Origin: Bryobacterales bacterium | Lineage (GTDB): Bacteria > Acidobacteriota > Terriglobia > Bryobacterales > Bryobacteraceae | Assembly: GCA_003142185.1 (NCBI GenBank) | Contig: PLOR01000071.1 | Location: 34,836 to 83,268 of the forward strand | Reading direction: 5' to 3' | DNA length: 48,433 nt | Part shown: piece after piece, positions 24,083 through 32,983 of the stretch | How the letters are laid out: each line of letters opens with the position of its first letter | Numbering within the stretch: the stretch's first letter is position 1 | Translations under genes and position numbers: made by a program | The notes under the pieces: generated by a model | Seen by the model: only the letters and a program-made list of their open reading frames with translations | Told to the model about the DNA's origin: nothing | The model's database searches: none

Positions 24083-24916
24083 CTAGTCCTCGGTGGAAAC
24101 TCCCGAAGCTCCGGTCATAGACCGATGATCGCGGCATATGCCGCGCTTGGATGACCGGATGAACTCGACAAAATGGAGCGCTTCCGGCGTGGCCAGGGCC
24201 TCGATGCGCTCGAGCGCCTCTTTGCGCGCGAGCCCCGAGCGATACAGCAGACGGTAGGCCTGTTTCAACACCGAGACCGTCTCGCGCGAAGCGCCGCTGC
24301 GGCGCAGTCCCACCAGGTTCAACCCGTGCGCCGCACAGTCGAATTCCGAGACCAGCAGGTACGGCGGAACATCCTGCGCCACGCGCGTATTGGCTGCCAC
24401 CATCGACAACCGCCCGACCTTGGAGAACTGGTGCACTCCGACGCCGGCCGAGAGAAACGCGCTATCTTCAATCTCCGCGTAACCGCCCAGGCTGGTGCTG
24501 GGGCCGATGGTGATGTGGCTGCCCAGTTGGCAATCGTGCGCGATGTGTACGCTGCTCATCACATAATTGTCGTCGCCGAGCACGGTGATCGCGCCGGGCT
24601 TGGTGCCGCGCGAAATGTTGACGTATTCGCGCAACACGTTGTGATTGCCCACCCGCAGGTAGCTGGAATTCTCCTCGCGAAACTTCTTGTCCATCGGGTC
24701 GGTGCCGAGCTGCGCGCCTGAGTAAAGATGATTGCCCTCGCCCAACGTCGTGTAGCGCTTCACGATCGCGAAGGGGTCCAGCCGGTTGTGGGGCCCGATC
24801 TCCACTTCGTCTTCGACGATGCAATACGCGCCGATCACCGCGGTCGGGTGAACGCGCGCTCCGGGATGTACGGTTGCCGTGGCTGCGATGGTGGGCCCAG
24901 GCGTGGTCGGTTCCAT
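24083..24916 (-). CDS. lpxA: UDP-N-acetylglucosamine acyltransferase
   Basis: A 277-aa protein with the left-handed beta-helix hexapeptide repeats of LpxA (VHPGARVHPTAVIGAYCIVE, VEIGPHNRLDPFA). The catalytic His127 lies in SSVHIAHDC (His125 in the E. coli enzyme). VHQFSKVGRLSMVAANTRVAQDVPPYLLV and GLNLVGLRRSG are the other family blocks. It transfers a beta-hydroxyacyl chain from ACP to UDP-GlcNAc, the first step of lipid A synthesis in the cytoplasm. ATG 24916 fits the family N-terminus; TTG 24943 would add nine residues. It is not next to lpxD, fabZ or lpxB, with which it is often clustered. Confidence 0.95.
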   Translation of the reverse strand: MEPTTPGPTIAATATVHPGARVHPTAVIGAYCIVEDEVEIGPHNRLDPFAIVKRYTTLGEGNHLYSGAQLGTDPMDKKFREENSSYLRVGNHNVLREYVNISRGTKPGAITVLGDDNYVMSSVHIAHDCQLGSHITIGPSTSLGGYAEIEDSAFLSAGVGVHQFSKVGRLSMVAANTRVAQDVPPYLLVSEFDCAAHGLNLVGLRRSGASRETVSVLKQAYRLLYRSGLARKEALERIEALATPEALHFVEFIRSSKRGICRDHRSMTGASGVSTED

Positions 24917-25075
24917 GGTTTCTGCCGGCGGCGCGCAAGCCAAACATCCTCGCCTGGCCCGGCTGTCCCGAAGAGGAGCGAGAGTTTCGCGAGCGCGTCA
25001 GGCTGATTCTAACGCAAATCGCCGTTTCCTTTCGGACCTTTTGGGCAAGTTAAAGCATCGCCTCACCACCCGTTT

Positions 25076-25105
25076 TTGGCATTGTTGCAATCGTGATACT
25101 ATACT
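25076..25105 (+). promoter_or_regulatory. Sigma-70-like promoter upstream of the TonB-dependent receptor
   Basis: TTGGCA (25076-25081), an 18-bp spacer and TATACT (25100-25105) lie in the 378-bp gap between lpxA and the receptor. It is the best -35/-10 pair in this spacer and would give a leader of about 180 nt. Between it and the gene sits a short overlapping ORF at 25240-25320. Confidence 0.45.
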
Positions 25106-25294
25106 CTGGAATTGTCCGCAAGGCGACCACGCCGTCGTCCGGCATCGCCTCATACGGCCGTGTGAGTGTGCGATCTCGCTCGGCCCGATTGTTGCGGTTG
25201 ACCTGTTTTGGATCCGCATTCCTTAGGTGAGAAGAGTAAATGAGCGATCCCGCCCCGGCAATTCCTGCATATCAATACAATCAGAGGTATAAAG

Positions 25295-28200
25295 ATGCGA
25301 TTATCCTCGGCAGTTTCTAAATTTCGATACGCGATCTGTATTCTGGCTCTGGCCGTGTATCCTGTTGTTGCGCAGGACACCACGGGCAAGATTGTCGGCA
25401 TCGTCTCCGATCCCAGCGGCGGCGTTGTCGCCGGTGCCACGGTAACCGTAACGAATACCGGTACACAGGTTGCCCGGCGAACCTCGACCGATAGGCAGGG
25501 CTACTACCAGGTGCTGGAGTTGCCGATCGGACGGTACGAAATTGCCGCCGAAGCGGCCGGATTCTCGCGGATGGTGGTGGCCGCCAAGAACTCGCTCGAA
25601 ATCAACCAGACGCTGCGCATCGACCTCGCGCTGACGGTGGGCGCGGTAAAGGACGTCGTCACGGTGGAAGGCGGCGCCAGCGCGGTGGAAACCGAGAACT
25701 CCACTATCGGCGCCACGGTCAGCGGCACCGCGATTTCGGAATTGCCATTGAACGGGCGCAACACGCTCGATCTGCTTGCCACGCAGCCCGGCGTCACGCC
25801 GAAAGACAACGATGCATCGCGGCAGGCCGGACAGTACAGCATCGGCGGCGGGCGTTCCGACTCGGTGACGTACCTGCTCGATGGCGGCCTGAACAACCAC
25901 TTGATCAACAACGACATCGTGATCAACCCGAATCCCGATGCGGTGGCCGAGTTCCGCGTGCTGCAAAGCAACTACGCCGCCGAATACGGCCGCGGCGGCG
26001 GCGGCATCGTGAGCATGGTGATCAAGAGCGGCACCAACACCGTCCATGGCACGGCTTTCGACTATCTGCGCAACGAAGACCTGGATGCCAACACCTTCTT
26101 CAATAACCAGCAGGGCATCGCGCGCCAGATTCTGAAACGCAACCAGTACGGCTTCACGGTGGGCGGGCCGGTGTGGCTGCCACATGTGGTGGATGGCCGC
26201 AACAAGCTGTTCTTCTTCTTCTCCTACGAGGGCCAGAAGCAGAACTCCAACGTGCAACCAGGCGGCCAATCCAACAAGATCACAACCTTCACACCGCTGG
26301 AGGCGCAGGGCAACTTTTCGCAAGCCGCGAACGGCGGTCCGGATCCCACGGTCGCAAAGTTTCTGACTGCCAATCCGTGGTTTCAGCCCAGTCCCACACT
26401 CGCCTCGGAAGCCATCATCGATCCCAGCCGGATCAGTTCGGTGGCTCTCACCTATCTGAAGGATGAGCTGCTGCCGGTCTCCCCGGCCGGTTTTGTGTTC
26501 CCTGAGGCAACTGCGGCCGCCAACCATTCCGAATACCTGGGCAAGCTCGATTACAACATCGGAATGCGCGATACGCTGAGCGCCACCTTCGCAGCCCAGG
26601 ATACTCCGAACACAGCGCCGTTTTCCGGCGCTGCCAGTGCCACCACGGTGAATGGCTTTCCGGTTTCCAACGACGTCGCGGCGTATATGGGCAATGTGGG
26701 TTACACCCACAGCTTTTCGCCTTCCACCATCAATGTGGCACGCTTCACGGCGCAGCGGAACAACACCAAGCAGAACTATCCCATCGGTACGCAACCCAGT
26801 CCGGCGCAACTGGGGGTTAATATCACACCGGACCTGGTGGACGGCTCGCCCAACATCAATCTCGAGGGCAGCAACCTGTTCGCCGGTTACAATCCGTTCG
26901 GCCCGGCGAACATCGTGGATAACACTTTCACCTTTACCGACGACTTCTCGTGGACCCGCGGCAGCCACTTGCTGAAAGGCGGCTTCCTCTTCTCGGCGTA
27001 CCGCGACGCGATGATTTATGGCTACTACCTGAACGGCGAATTCGATTTCTATGGTACCGGGACCTCGATCGGTTCCGGCAACGACCTGGCCGACTTCCTG
27101 ATGGGCCTGCCCGACGATTTCCAGGAGTATCCCAACGCGCCCACCAACATCCGCTCCCATTCCTTCGGCGGATACGTGCAGGACGCGTGGAAAATCAGCC
27201 CCCGGCTGACCTTGAATTACGGCTTACGCTACGAATACAATCAGCCCAAGTACGACACGCAAGGCCGATCGTTCTCGTTCGTTTCGGGCGAGCAATCGAC
27301 CGTGTTTCCAGGCGCTCCGCTGGGCCTGCTGTTCCCCGGCGACAAGGGCGCTCCGCGCGGCGCGAACTGGCCAGACCGCACCAACTTCGCCCCGCGGCTG
27401 GGTTTCGCCTGGGACGTTTTTGGCAACGCCAAGACCAGCGTGCGCGGCGGCGCCGGCATCTTCTACGACATTCTGAAGGCTGAGGACAACCTGCAGTTCA
27501 ACGGGCAAGCGCCGTTCTTCGGTTCGGCCTACCTGACATTCAGCCAGCCCGACGGCGGGTACGTTTCCGATCCCGGCATCCTGTCCAATCCCTTCGTCGC
27601 CGCGGACGCACCCAATCCGTTCCCATCGAAACCGGTCAATCACCAGGTGAATTTCGCCAAGGCCGGGGACCTGCCTATCGGCGGTGGCAATCCTTTCTTC
27701 GTGGATCCGAACCTGAAGACGCCCCGCATTTACCAGTACAACGTCTCCGTTCAGCAGCAGTTCGTTAACAACCTGACGATGGAGGCCGGGTATATCGGCT
27801 ACGTCACGCACGGGCTGACCGGGTTGACCGACATCGATCCGTTCCAGCCCGGCTCGAGCACCCGCATTCTGGACCTGCAGCCCGGACCCGGGCTCGACGG
27901 GGCTTACACCTTCATGAACGAGTTTCAAAACATCGGCCGCGCCAATTACAACGCGTTGCAGACCGACCTTACCAAGCGTCTTTCGGATTCGCGGTTCGGC
28001 AACACTTTCTTTACCCTGTCCTATACGTGGTCGCACGTGCTCGATAACGAGTCCGGCTACCGGCAGCGCAACAACTTCGTGCCTGCCGCCAACCACAACC
28101 AGTTTTGGGCCTCCGGCGATGCCGATATCCGGCAGTTTCTTTCGCTATCGGGTGGCTGGGAGTTGCCCTTCCAGAAGCTGACCACGCACGCGGGCTGGTT

Positions 28201-28795
28201 CACCAAGGGCTGGACTTTGTATCCCATCGTCACCTGGCGGAGCGGCTTCCCGCTGGATGTGATGGCATTCCCCGGCACTGCATCTTCCATTTCCAGCCCC
28301 GGCCCATCCGGCGCCGGCGATATTCAAGTGGTGCGTGCCGATCTGGTGGCGGCGATTCAATACATGGACCCCGGAGCCTTCCGTACCATGACCGTCAACG
28401 GCACCGTCAACGGCACGCCAACCACGGCGAGCGGCAATTACTGGTTCAACCCGAACAGCTTTTCCAACCTGCGCGAGCAGACGCTCAATAATGAAGCCAA
28501 TCCGGGCGAAGCTACTTCAGTAAACCCCGCCAGCTTGCTGGGCCAGTTCACTTACGGAACGTTTGGCCGCAACGTGCTGCGCGGCCCTGGCGCATTCAAC
28601 GCCAACCTTTCGATTGCCAAGACCTTCCGGCTTCGTGAGACGACGGAGCTGGAGTTCCGCATGGATGCGTTCAACGTCCTTAACAACGCGGAATTCGGCA
28701 ATCCGGATACAAACATCGGCGACCAGAGTTTCGGCCAGATCTCCAGCACGGCCGACCCGCGCATCCTGCAAGTGGCGCTGCACTTGAAGTTCTGA
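25295..28795 (+). CDS. Carboxypeptidase-regulatory/TonB-dependent outer-membrane receptor (Oar-like)
   Basis: An 1166-aa protein with a signal peptide (1-27, ending VVAQ). A CarboxypepD-reg domain (about 30-110; TGKIVGIVSDPSGGVVAGATVTVTN) precedes the plug (about 120-230; SELPLNGRNTLDLLATQPGV, YLLDGGLNNHLINND, YGRGGGGIVSMVIKSGTN). A 22-strand barrel follows (FGGYVQDAWKISPRLTLNYG, FAPRLGFAWDVFGNAKTSVRGG), ending LQVALHLKF with the terminal Phe of outer-membrane barrels. Such receptors take up oligosaccharides or other large ligands with TonB energy. ATG 25295 has AGAGG upstream. No SusD partner is adjacent, as usual in Acidobacteriota. Confidence 0.95.
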   Translation: MRLSSAVSKFRYAICILALAVYPVVAQDTTGKIVGIVSDPSGGVVAGATVTVTNTGTQVARRTSTDRQGYYQVLELPIGRYEIAAEAAGFSRMVVAAKNSLEINQTLRIDLALTVGAVKDVVTVEGGASAVETENSTIGATVSGTAISELPLNGRNTLDLLATQPGVTPKDNDASRQAGQYSIGGGRSDSVTYLLDGGLNNHLINNDIVINPNPDAVAEFRVLQSNYAAEYGRGGGGIVSMVIKSGTNTVHGTAFDYLRNEDLDANTFFNNQQGIARQILKRNQYGFTVGGPVWLPHVVDGRNKLFFFFSYEGQKQNSNVQPGGQSNKITTFTPLEAQGNFSQAANGGPDPTVAKFLTANPWFQPSPTLASEAIIDPSRISSVALTYLKDELLPVSPAGFVFPEATAAANHSEYLGKLDYNIGMRDTLSATFAAQDTPNTAPFSGAASATTVNGFPVSNDVAAYMGNVGYTHSFSPSTINVARFTAQRNNTKQNYPIGTQPSPAQLGVNITPDLVDGSPNINLEGSNLFAGYNPFGPANIVDNTFTFTDDFSWTRGSHLLKGGFLFSAYRDAMIYGYYLNGEFDFYGTGTSIGSGNDLADFLMGLPDDFQEYPNAPTNIRSHSFGGYVQDAWKISPRLTLNYGLRYEYNQPKYDTQGRSFSFVSGEQSTVFPGAPLGLLFPGDKGAPRGANWPDRTNFAPRLGFAWDVFGNAKTSVRGGAGIFYDILKAEDNLQFNGQAPFFGSAYLTFSQPDGGYVSDPGILSNPFVAADAPNPFPSKPVNHQVNFAKAGDLPIGGGNPFFVDPNLKTPRIYQYNVSVQQQFVNNLTMEAGYIGYVTHGLTGLTDIDPFQPGSSTRILDLQPGPGLDGAYTFMNEFQNIGRANYNALQTDLTKRLSDSRFGNTFFTLSYTWSHVLDNESGYRQRNNFVPAANHNQFWASGDADIRQFLSLSGGWELPFQKLTTHAGWFTKGWTLYPIVTWRSGFPLDVMAFPGTASSISSPGPSGAGDIQVVRADLVAAIQYMDPGAFRTMTVNGTVNGTPTTASGNYWFNPNSFSNLREQTLNNEANPGEATSVNPASLLGQFTYGTFGRNVLRGPGAFNANLSIAKTFRLRETTELEFRMDAFNVLNNAEFGNPDTNIGDQSFGQISSTADPRILQVALHLKF

Positions 28796-28800
28796 AGAGA

Positions 28801-28890
28801 GGTAGGACAGACCATCGCCTTTGGTGGTCTGTCCTGCTTCGCTAGAGTACGACACTCGACAGACGACAAAAACCGATCGTCTGTCCTACC
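28801..28890. terminator. Nested hairpins between convergent genes
   Basis: Outer arms GGTAGGACAGAC (28801-28812) and GTCTGTCCTACC (28879-28890) are perfect inverted repeats. Inside are AGGACAGACCA/TGGTCTGTCCT (28804-28814 / 28825-28835) and AGACGA/TCGTCT. Alternative pairings are mutually exclusive. Placed between the convergent receptor and VWFA genes, it probably ends transcription from both sides. Confidence 0.65.
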
Positions 28891-28902
28891 GGCGGCGACG
28901 TC

Positions 28903-30858
28903 TCACTCCACGCGAAATTGGATGCTGCGGGCGGCTTCGCCCTCGGCGGAGTCTTTGACTGTCAACTCGGCGTGATAGGTTCCGGGCGGAAGGGTCGCCA
29001 CCGGCAATCTGAGCGCTACCGGAATCACGGGATTGCCGGACTTAGCCAGCGCGCTCAAATCGACATCGCCGGAATCCCACTTTTGCTCGTCGCTTTGCGC
29101 GTCGAGCAGGCGCAGATGCATGGTCAACTGGAGTGGCTCGGCGCCGGATGCGGGCGGCTCGTAGATCTCGAAATAGGCTTCGGCGACTCCGGCTTTCGAT
29201 AGAACGTCGGAGCCGGCAACCGTGATCCGGTTGCCGCGGAAGATCAGCGGCTTTTTCCCTTGCTCGGTCTCCTCCTGCAAGGCCTCTTGCGATATCGGTT
29301 GCACGTCGCGGCTAAGGGCGATGGCGCTCAAGCTGAGCTGTTCGGCGTCGAACGGTTCGACGGCCAGCGGCGTTTCGACCACACCGAAGCGACCTTTGGC
29401 GGTACGGAAAATCAGCTTGAACTTGTAATTGCCAGGAGCGATCCTCAGTTGGTGCTCGTAGCGGAGCGGGCGTCGCAAGAAATCGTCGAACTGCTGGCGG
29501 TTCTCGAAATCGAATTTCACGGTATCGCTGAAGCGCGCTGCCACCGCGCCCCCCATGTTGTATGCCAGGCCGAGTACGTCCATCGAGGCATGCAGTTTGC
29601 CGTTCGTCTCGGTAGGATCGAGCGCCGGAGATGGAATCTCGATCGTCATGTCGACTCGCACCGCCCCGCCGGCCTCATAGAAGAAGGGCGCGGACGCCGA
29701 CGCCGCGATGTTGCCGGCGTTCGGTGAGGCTGCCAGATTCGCCAACTCATTTTCCAGCGGGCTGGCTGAAGCCAGGGCCGCATCGCGGACGTTGCAGTAC
29801 AGATTGCGTCCGCGCACCTTCACGTCGGACCGGTCGACGGTGACCTTCAGCGGGTGGCAGCTTCCTTCCGGGGAATCCTTCGGCACGTAAGCAAGCGTGT
29901 AGGATTCGTCCTGCTCGCGTGCCAGCACGTCGAAAACGGCGACCACATCGTTGCCTCGGTTGAGTTCGTGGCCGCCGGTTGCGTCGGCCAGGCTAAGCGC
30001 CCAACCCGGAGATTTGGCTCCGACCTGCCCTTCCACCGGATAGACCGAGACATCCGCCTTGCGAAATTCCAATTGCATCCCCTTCGGATCGGAGAGCGTT
30101 GCATTCCTTTCGAGTGTCGACGATCGCCGGCTCGGGCGCTGGTTCTTCTGGGACACGATCCGCGGAGGCGCCTGCGGCTTTTGGCTGGCGGCGCTCGGCG
30201 GCGCCGGGACATGGGCGGCAAACAGGGCCACCACTTTGTGGCCGGGCACCTGGGCCAGGTCCTTCGCCAGTTGCGAGTAACTGTGCGCCCGAATGTCGCC
30301 ATACGGATCGGGGACGTGGCCGCAGCGGGTGACGTTGGGCCACACGCCCAGCGACTTCTGAAGCTGGCCGATATCGGTGGTGAATTGCGCGGCGACGGTC
30401 ATGCATCCCGGTGTGTAATATGCGACCGACATCAGCCGGTTAGGTCCGGCATTATCCGCCACGAACCTGGCGGCGGCCTGCTGGATCCATTTCTGATCGT
30501 CGGCGGACTCATTGCGGTTGGGCCTTCCATCGAATAACAGGAGGAAGTGCTGTTGCTGGCTGATTCCCGGCGTCGCGGGCCCGGTGTGAGTCTGGAATCC
30601 GGTGATAGTCTGTTCCTTGCCATCCTCGAAGATGCGGAAGTCCTTCTCGGTCAGCCCGTGAATGGGTTCGTCTTTCTTGCCGGTGACGACGGCGTCCACC
30701 AGCACCAGGCGCGCTTCGGCCTTGAGTTGCAGGTTCGCCGCACCGGGAGCGGCGGATCCTCCGGTTTGCGCCAGTAGCGGAACGAACAAGAACGACAGCG
30801 CGGCCGCGTACATCGCGCGGCTGCCATATCGCGAAAGCTGACTCTCTGAGGTTTTCAT
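28903..30858 (-). CDS. VWFA-related acidobacterial exported protein 2 (TIGR03436 type)
   Basis: A 651-aa protein from ATG 30858, whose first bases overlap the stop of the upstream VWFA gene (ATGA). Signal peptide 1-35 (YAAALSFLFVPLLAQ). The domain begins AEARLVLVDAVVTGKKDEPIHGLTEKDFRIFEDGKEQTITGF, then a VWFA-like Rossmann part (QHFLLLFDGRPN, RLMSVAYYTPG, HKVVALFAAH). The C-terminal ~300 residues are beta-rich (LHASMDVLGLAYNMG, YKFKLIFRTAKGRFGVVETPL). MIDAS-type residues are not obvious. These proteins are abundant in Acidobacteriota and exported; their role is unknown. The open frame extending to 31074 lies inside the upstream gene and was rejected. Confidence 0.9.
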   Translation of the reverse strand: MKTSESQLSRYGSRAMYAAALSFLFVPLLAQTGGSAAPGAANLQLKAEARLVLVDAVVTGKKDEPIHGLTEKDFRIFEDGKEQTITGFQTHTGPATPGISQQQHFLLLFDGRPNRNESADDQKWIQQAAARFVADNAGPNRLMSVAYYTPGCMTVAAQFTTDIGQLQKSLGVWPNVTRCGHVPDPYGDIRAHSYSQLAKDLAQVPGHKVVALFAAHVPAPPSAASQKPQAPPRIVSQKNQRPSRRSSTLERNATLSDPKGMQLEFRKADVSVYPVEGQVGAKSPGWALSLADATGGHELNRGNDVVAVFDVLAREQDESYTLAYVPKDSPEGSCHPLKVTVDRSDVKVRGRNLYCNVRDAALASASPLENELANLAASPNAGNIAASASAPFFYEAGGAVRVDMTIEIPSPALDPTETNGKLHASMDVLGLAYNMGGAVAARFSDTVKFDFENRQQFDDFLRRPLRYEHQLRIAPGNYKFKLIFRTAKGRFGVVETPLAVEPFDAEQLSLSAIALSRDVQPISQEALQEETEQGKKPLIFRGNRITVAGSDVLSKAGVAEAYFEIYEPPASGAEPLQLTMHLRLLDAQSDEQKWDSGDVDLSALAKSGNPVIPVALRLPVATLPPGTYHAELTVKDSAEGEAARSIQFRVE

Positions 30859-32546
30859 GGGATCTCCACTACTCCGTTCGCTGCGGCCATTTGCTGGCCT
30901 TCGGCGTCGCGCACAACCACGCGAATCATGTAGGCGCCGCTCTTGATGTCGAAGTCGCTGTTCACGGTGACGCCGTGGGTTCGCCAGCGCTCGAGATTCT
31001 CGTCCTTCAGCCGAATCTCCACCGTCTTCTGGGTTCCCTTGACATAGTTCCCATTGCGATCGAACAGGGCGCACACCAGTGTGACGTCGTCGTGGCTCCG
31101 CTCGTCGCTTTGCTTGCGCAAAGGAAGCTGTTGGATATCGATGTGCGTGGTGACTTTCACCTTCGCTTCGTCGGCCGTGGTCTTGTAAAACTGGCTGTGA
31201 ATGTCGATGGGCACGTCTCGCAGCTCATCGTGCGAGAACACGGCCTCGCCGATTTCCCGCGTGGCGGCGGCGGCTGCGTCCTCCACATGGGATGGCGCCC
31301 AGTAGCCCTTGCGCGCCTGCACGGACAGTCCTTTGTTGTTTGCCAGCGTCACCTTGATCTCATGGTACTTTCCGTCTGGCTTGAGGTCCTTGGGATAGAA
31401 ACCCAAATAGTAGACGTACTCGGGCGGGTTCGCCAGCCGTTTGAATTCGCCCAGGAAATCGTTGCCGCTGAGGGCGGTGCCTCCGGTCGAAGAGGCCAGC
31501 GTGCCCAGAACCATCCCCTGGGAGAAAAGCTCGTCATGCTCGGATCTTGCGACTTGCTGTTGGGCCTGTTGGTTCGTCAAACGGCAGCCGGGAACATCGC
31601 CGATTGGGTCGATGGTGTAAACGCCGCGCGCGTCCAGGGTGTTGATGATGACGCCCGAGCGGGTGGCTCGGTCGATGGATTCGCTGAGCTCCCTCTGCAA
31701 CCCTTCGGGGAGGTACATGCCGGGCGAGACCAGAATCATGGTCCGGTCACCGGGCATGGAGCCGAGCAGCCGGACGGTGTTATTGAGGATGTGGAAGGCA
31801 TTGCGGGAATCGCTCAAGCCCTCATTGGCGACCTGGCGGAGAGTGTCCTGAGCGATGCTCGGAGCTTCGGCCGCGGAGTAACCCGTCAGGTTGAGGCAAT
31901 CGATGGTCACGCTGGTCTGCATCGCCAGCAGCGCCGAACGGGGGTCCTCGCCTTCGCGGTTCACCCATGTGTCCGCCACGTAGAAGCTGGCCGGAGGGAA
32001 ATGCGAGCGAGGCGGAATGGGCGCAACTTTCATCAGCTTCTCGCGGAACTTCACCAGGTCATCGGTGAATTCGAGCGTCACGTCGCCGGAGAGCGTCAGC
32101 AAGGCCACGCGTTCCTGCGGCGGTATCCCCTCTGCAACGTGCTTTAGGGCAGCCGTGCGTGCGTTCATCAGGTCTTGAATGTTGAGATGGGCGTCGTCGA
32201 AGACATAGGCGACGAAGCGGGTAGGCACCACCAGCTTGGATCCTGCGGCGGCGGGCGCCCAAGGGGTCTCCGTCTGGGTGGACGGCTGCGCGGCCGGCTT
32301 GGGGACGGCGCTGCCCTCGATGGCGAACTGCGCAACGGGCTGCACCTTGCCGCGATCGGTGAGCTGAAAATCCTGCTTTTGGAAGTTGCCGAGCGCGCGT
32401 CCTTGCTTGTCACGGACCACCACGGGTATGCGCACCAGGTTCACGCTCGATTGGAAGGTGGGCGTTTCTTCGCGAGTCGTAATCTCGCCGGTCTGCGTTT
32501 GCGCAGCCAGCGCGGCGATGAGCAGGAAAAAAGACCAAAAGCGCAT
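30855..32546 (-). CDS. VWFA-related acidobacterial exported protein 1 (TIGR03436 type)
   Basis: A 563-aa protein. Signal peptide MRFWSFFLLIAALAAQ. The family core begins SSVNLVRIPVVVRDKQGRALGNFQKQDFQLTDRGK. It continues with a VWFA-like fold (RFVAYVFDDAHLNIQDLMNAR, RVALLTLSGDVTLEFTDD, RTMILVSPGMYLP, INTLDARGVY) and the STGGTALSGNDFLGEF and YYLGFYPKDLKPDGKYHEI blocks common to the family. ATG 32546 has AAGGGAG upstream. It forms an operon with the second, related protein through a 4-bp overlap. Function unknown; it should be periplasmic or outer-membrane facing. Confidence 0.92.
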   Translation of the reverse strand: MRFWSFFLLIAALAAQTQTGEITTREETPTFQSSVNLVRIPVVVRDKQGRALGNFQKQDFQLTDRGKVQPVAQFAIEGSAVPKPAAQPSTQTETPWAPAAAGSKLVVPTRFVAYVFDDAHLNIQDLMNARTAALKHVAEGIPPQERVALLTLSGDVTLEFTDDLVKFREKLMKVAPIPPRSHFPPASFYVADTWVNREGEDPRSALLAMQTSVTIDCLNLTGYSAAEAPSIAQDTLRQVANEGLSDSRNAFHILNNTVRLLGSMPGDRTMILVSPGMYLPEGLQRELSESIDRATRSGVIINTLDARGVYTIDPIGDVPGCRLTNQQAQQQVARSEHDELFSQGMVLGTLASSTGGTALSGNDFLGEFKRLANPPEYVYYLGFYPKDLKPDGKYHEIKVTLANNKGLSVQARKGYWAPSHVEDAAAAATREIGEAVFSHDELRDVPIDIHSQFYKTTADEAKVKVTTHIDIQQLPLRKQSDERSHDDVTLVCALFDRNGNYVKGTQKTVEIRLKDENLERWRTHGVTVNSDFDIKSGAYMIRVVVRDAEGQQMAAANGVVEIP

Positions 32547-32750
32547 GATACTCCCTTCCGCGGGAAACCCGGCGGCGCGGATTACTCTTAGCGTGGGCGC
32601 GCTGCGGCCGGCCCACTGGTTCGAATTATAACGTTCTCAACCCTCCGGCCGGCATGGAAGTTGCTAGCTCAATGGGGCCATCGGACCGGCGGCGGCAGGG
32701 AGGGCCAAATTGGTTGGGGGTAGGAGAGCACGCGCGAATCGGTTTTCTTA

Positions 32751-32827
32751 TGGGGTGGGTGGAGGGATTCGAACCCTCGGCCACTGGAACCACAATCCAG
32801 CGCTCTACCAGCTGAGCTACACCCACC
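32751..32827 (-). tRNA. tRNA-His (anticodon GTG)
   Basis: On the minus strand the acceptor GTGGGTG pairs CACCCAC and an extra 5' G (G-1, position 32827) faces C73, the tRNA-His hallmark. The D-arm is GCTCAGCTGGTAGAGC and the anticodon stem-loop CTGGATTGTGGTTCCAG has GTG. The T-arm GAGGGTTCGAATCCCTC follows, and CCA is encoded (32751-32753). Confidence 0.97.
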
Positions 32828-32897
32828 GTGAAGGGGACATTCTCATCGTATCAAGGTGGGTGCGTAGCCCGCAATTTTCACGGGCGGCGAGGTGGGA

Positions 32898-32948
32898 GTC
32901 GCGGCTCCGAACGAATCCACTAACGGAGCCGCGACCAAAGGGAGCGGT
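32898..32948. repeat. Repeat family B, copy 3
   Basis: GTCGCGGCTCCG is inverted against CGGAGCCGCGACC, followed by AAAGGGAGCGGT. It lies between the tRNA-His gene and the downstream end of the Gly/Tyr-rich protein gene. Confidence 0.88.
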
Positions 32949-32983
32949 CATGCCGGACATGTTTCGATTATTGCGGAGCTACC

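Noticed and set aside
25301-27160. Long minus-strand open frame (619 aa) opposite the TonB-dependent receptor
   Set aside because: It is the GC-rich shadow of a clearly recognised receptor gene; the protein has no domain and skewed composition.
30891-32147. Plus-strand open frame of 418 aa opposite VWFA protein 1
   Set aside because: Antisense shadow with no ribosome site or domain.
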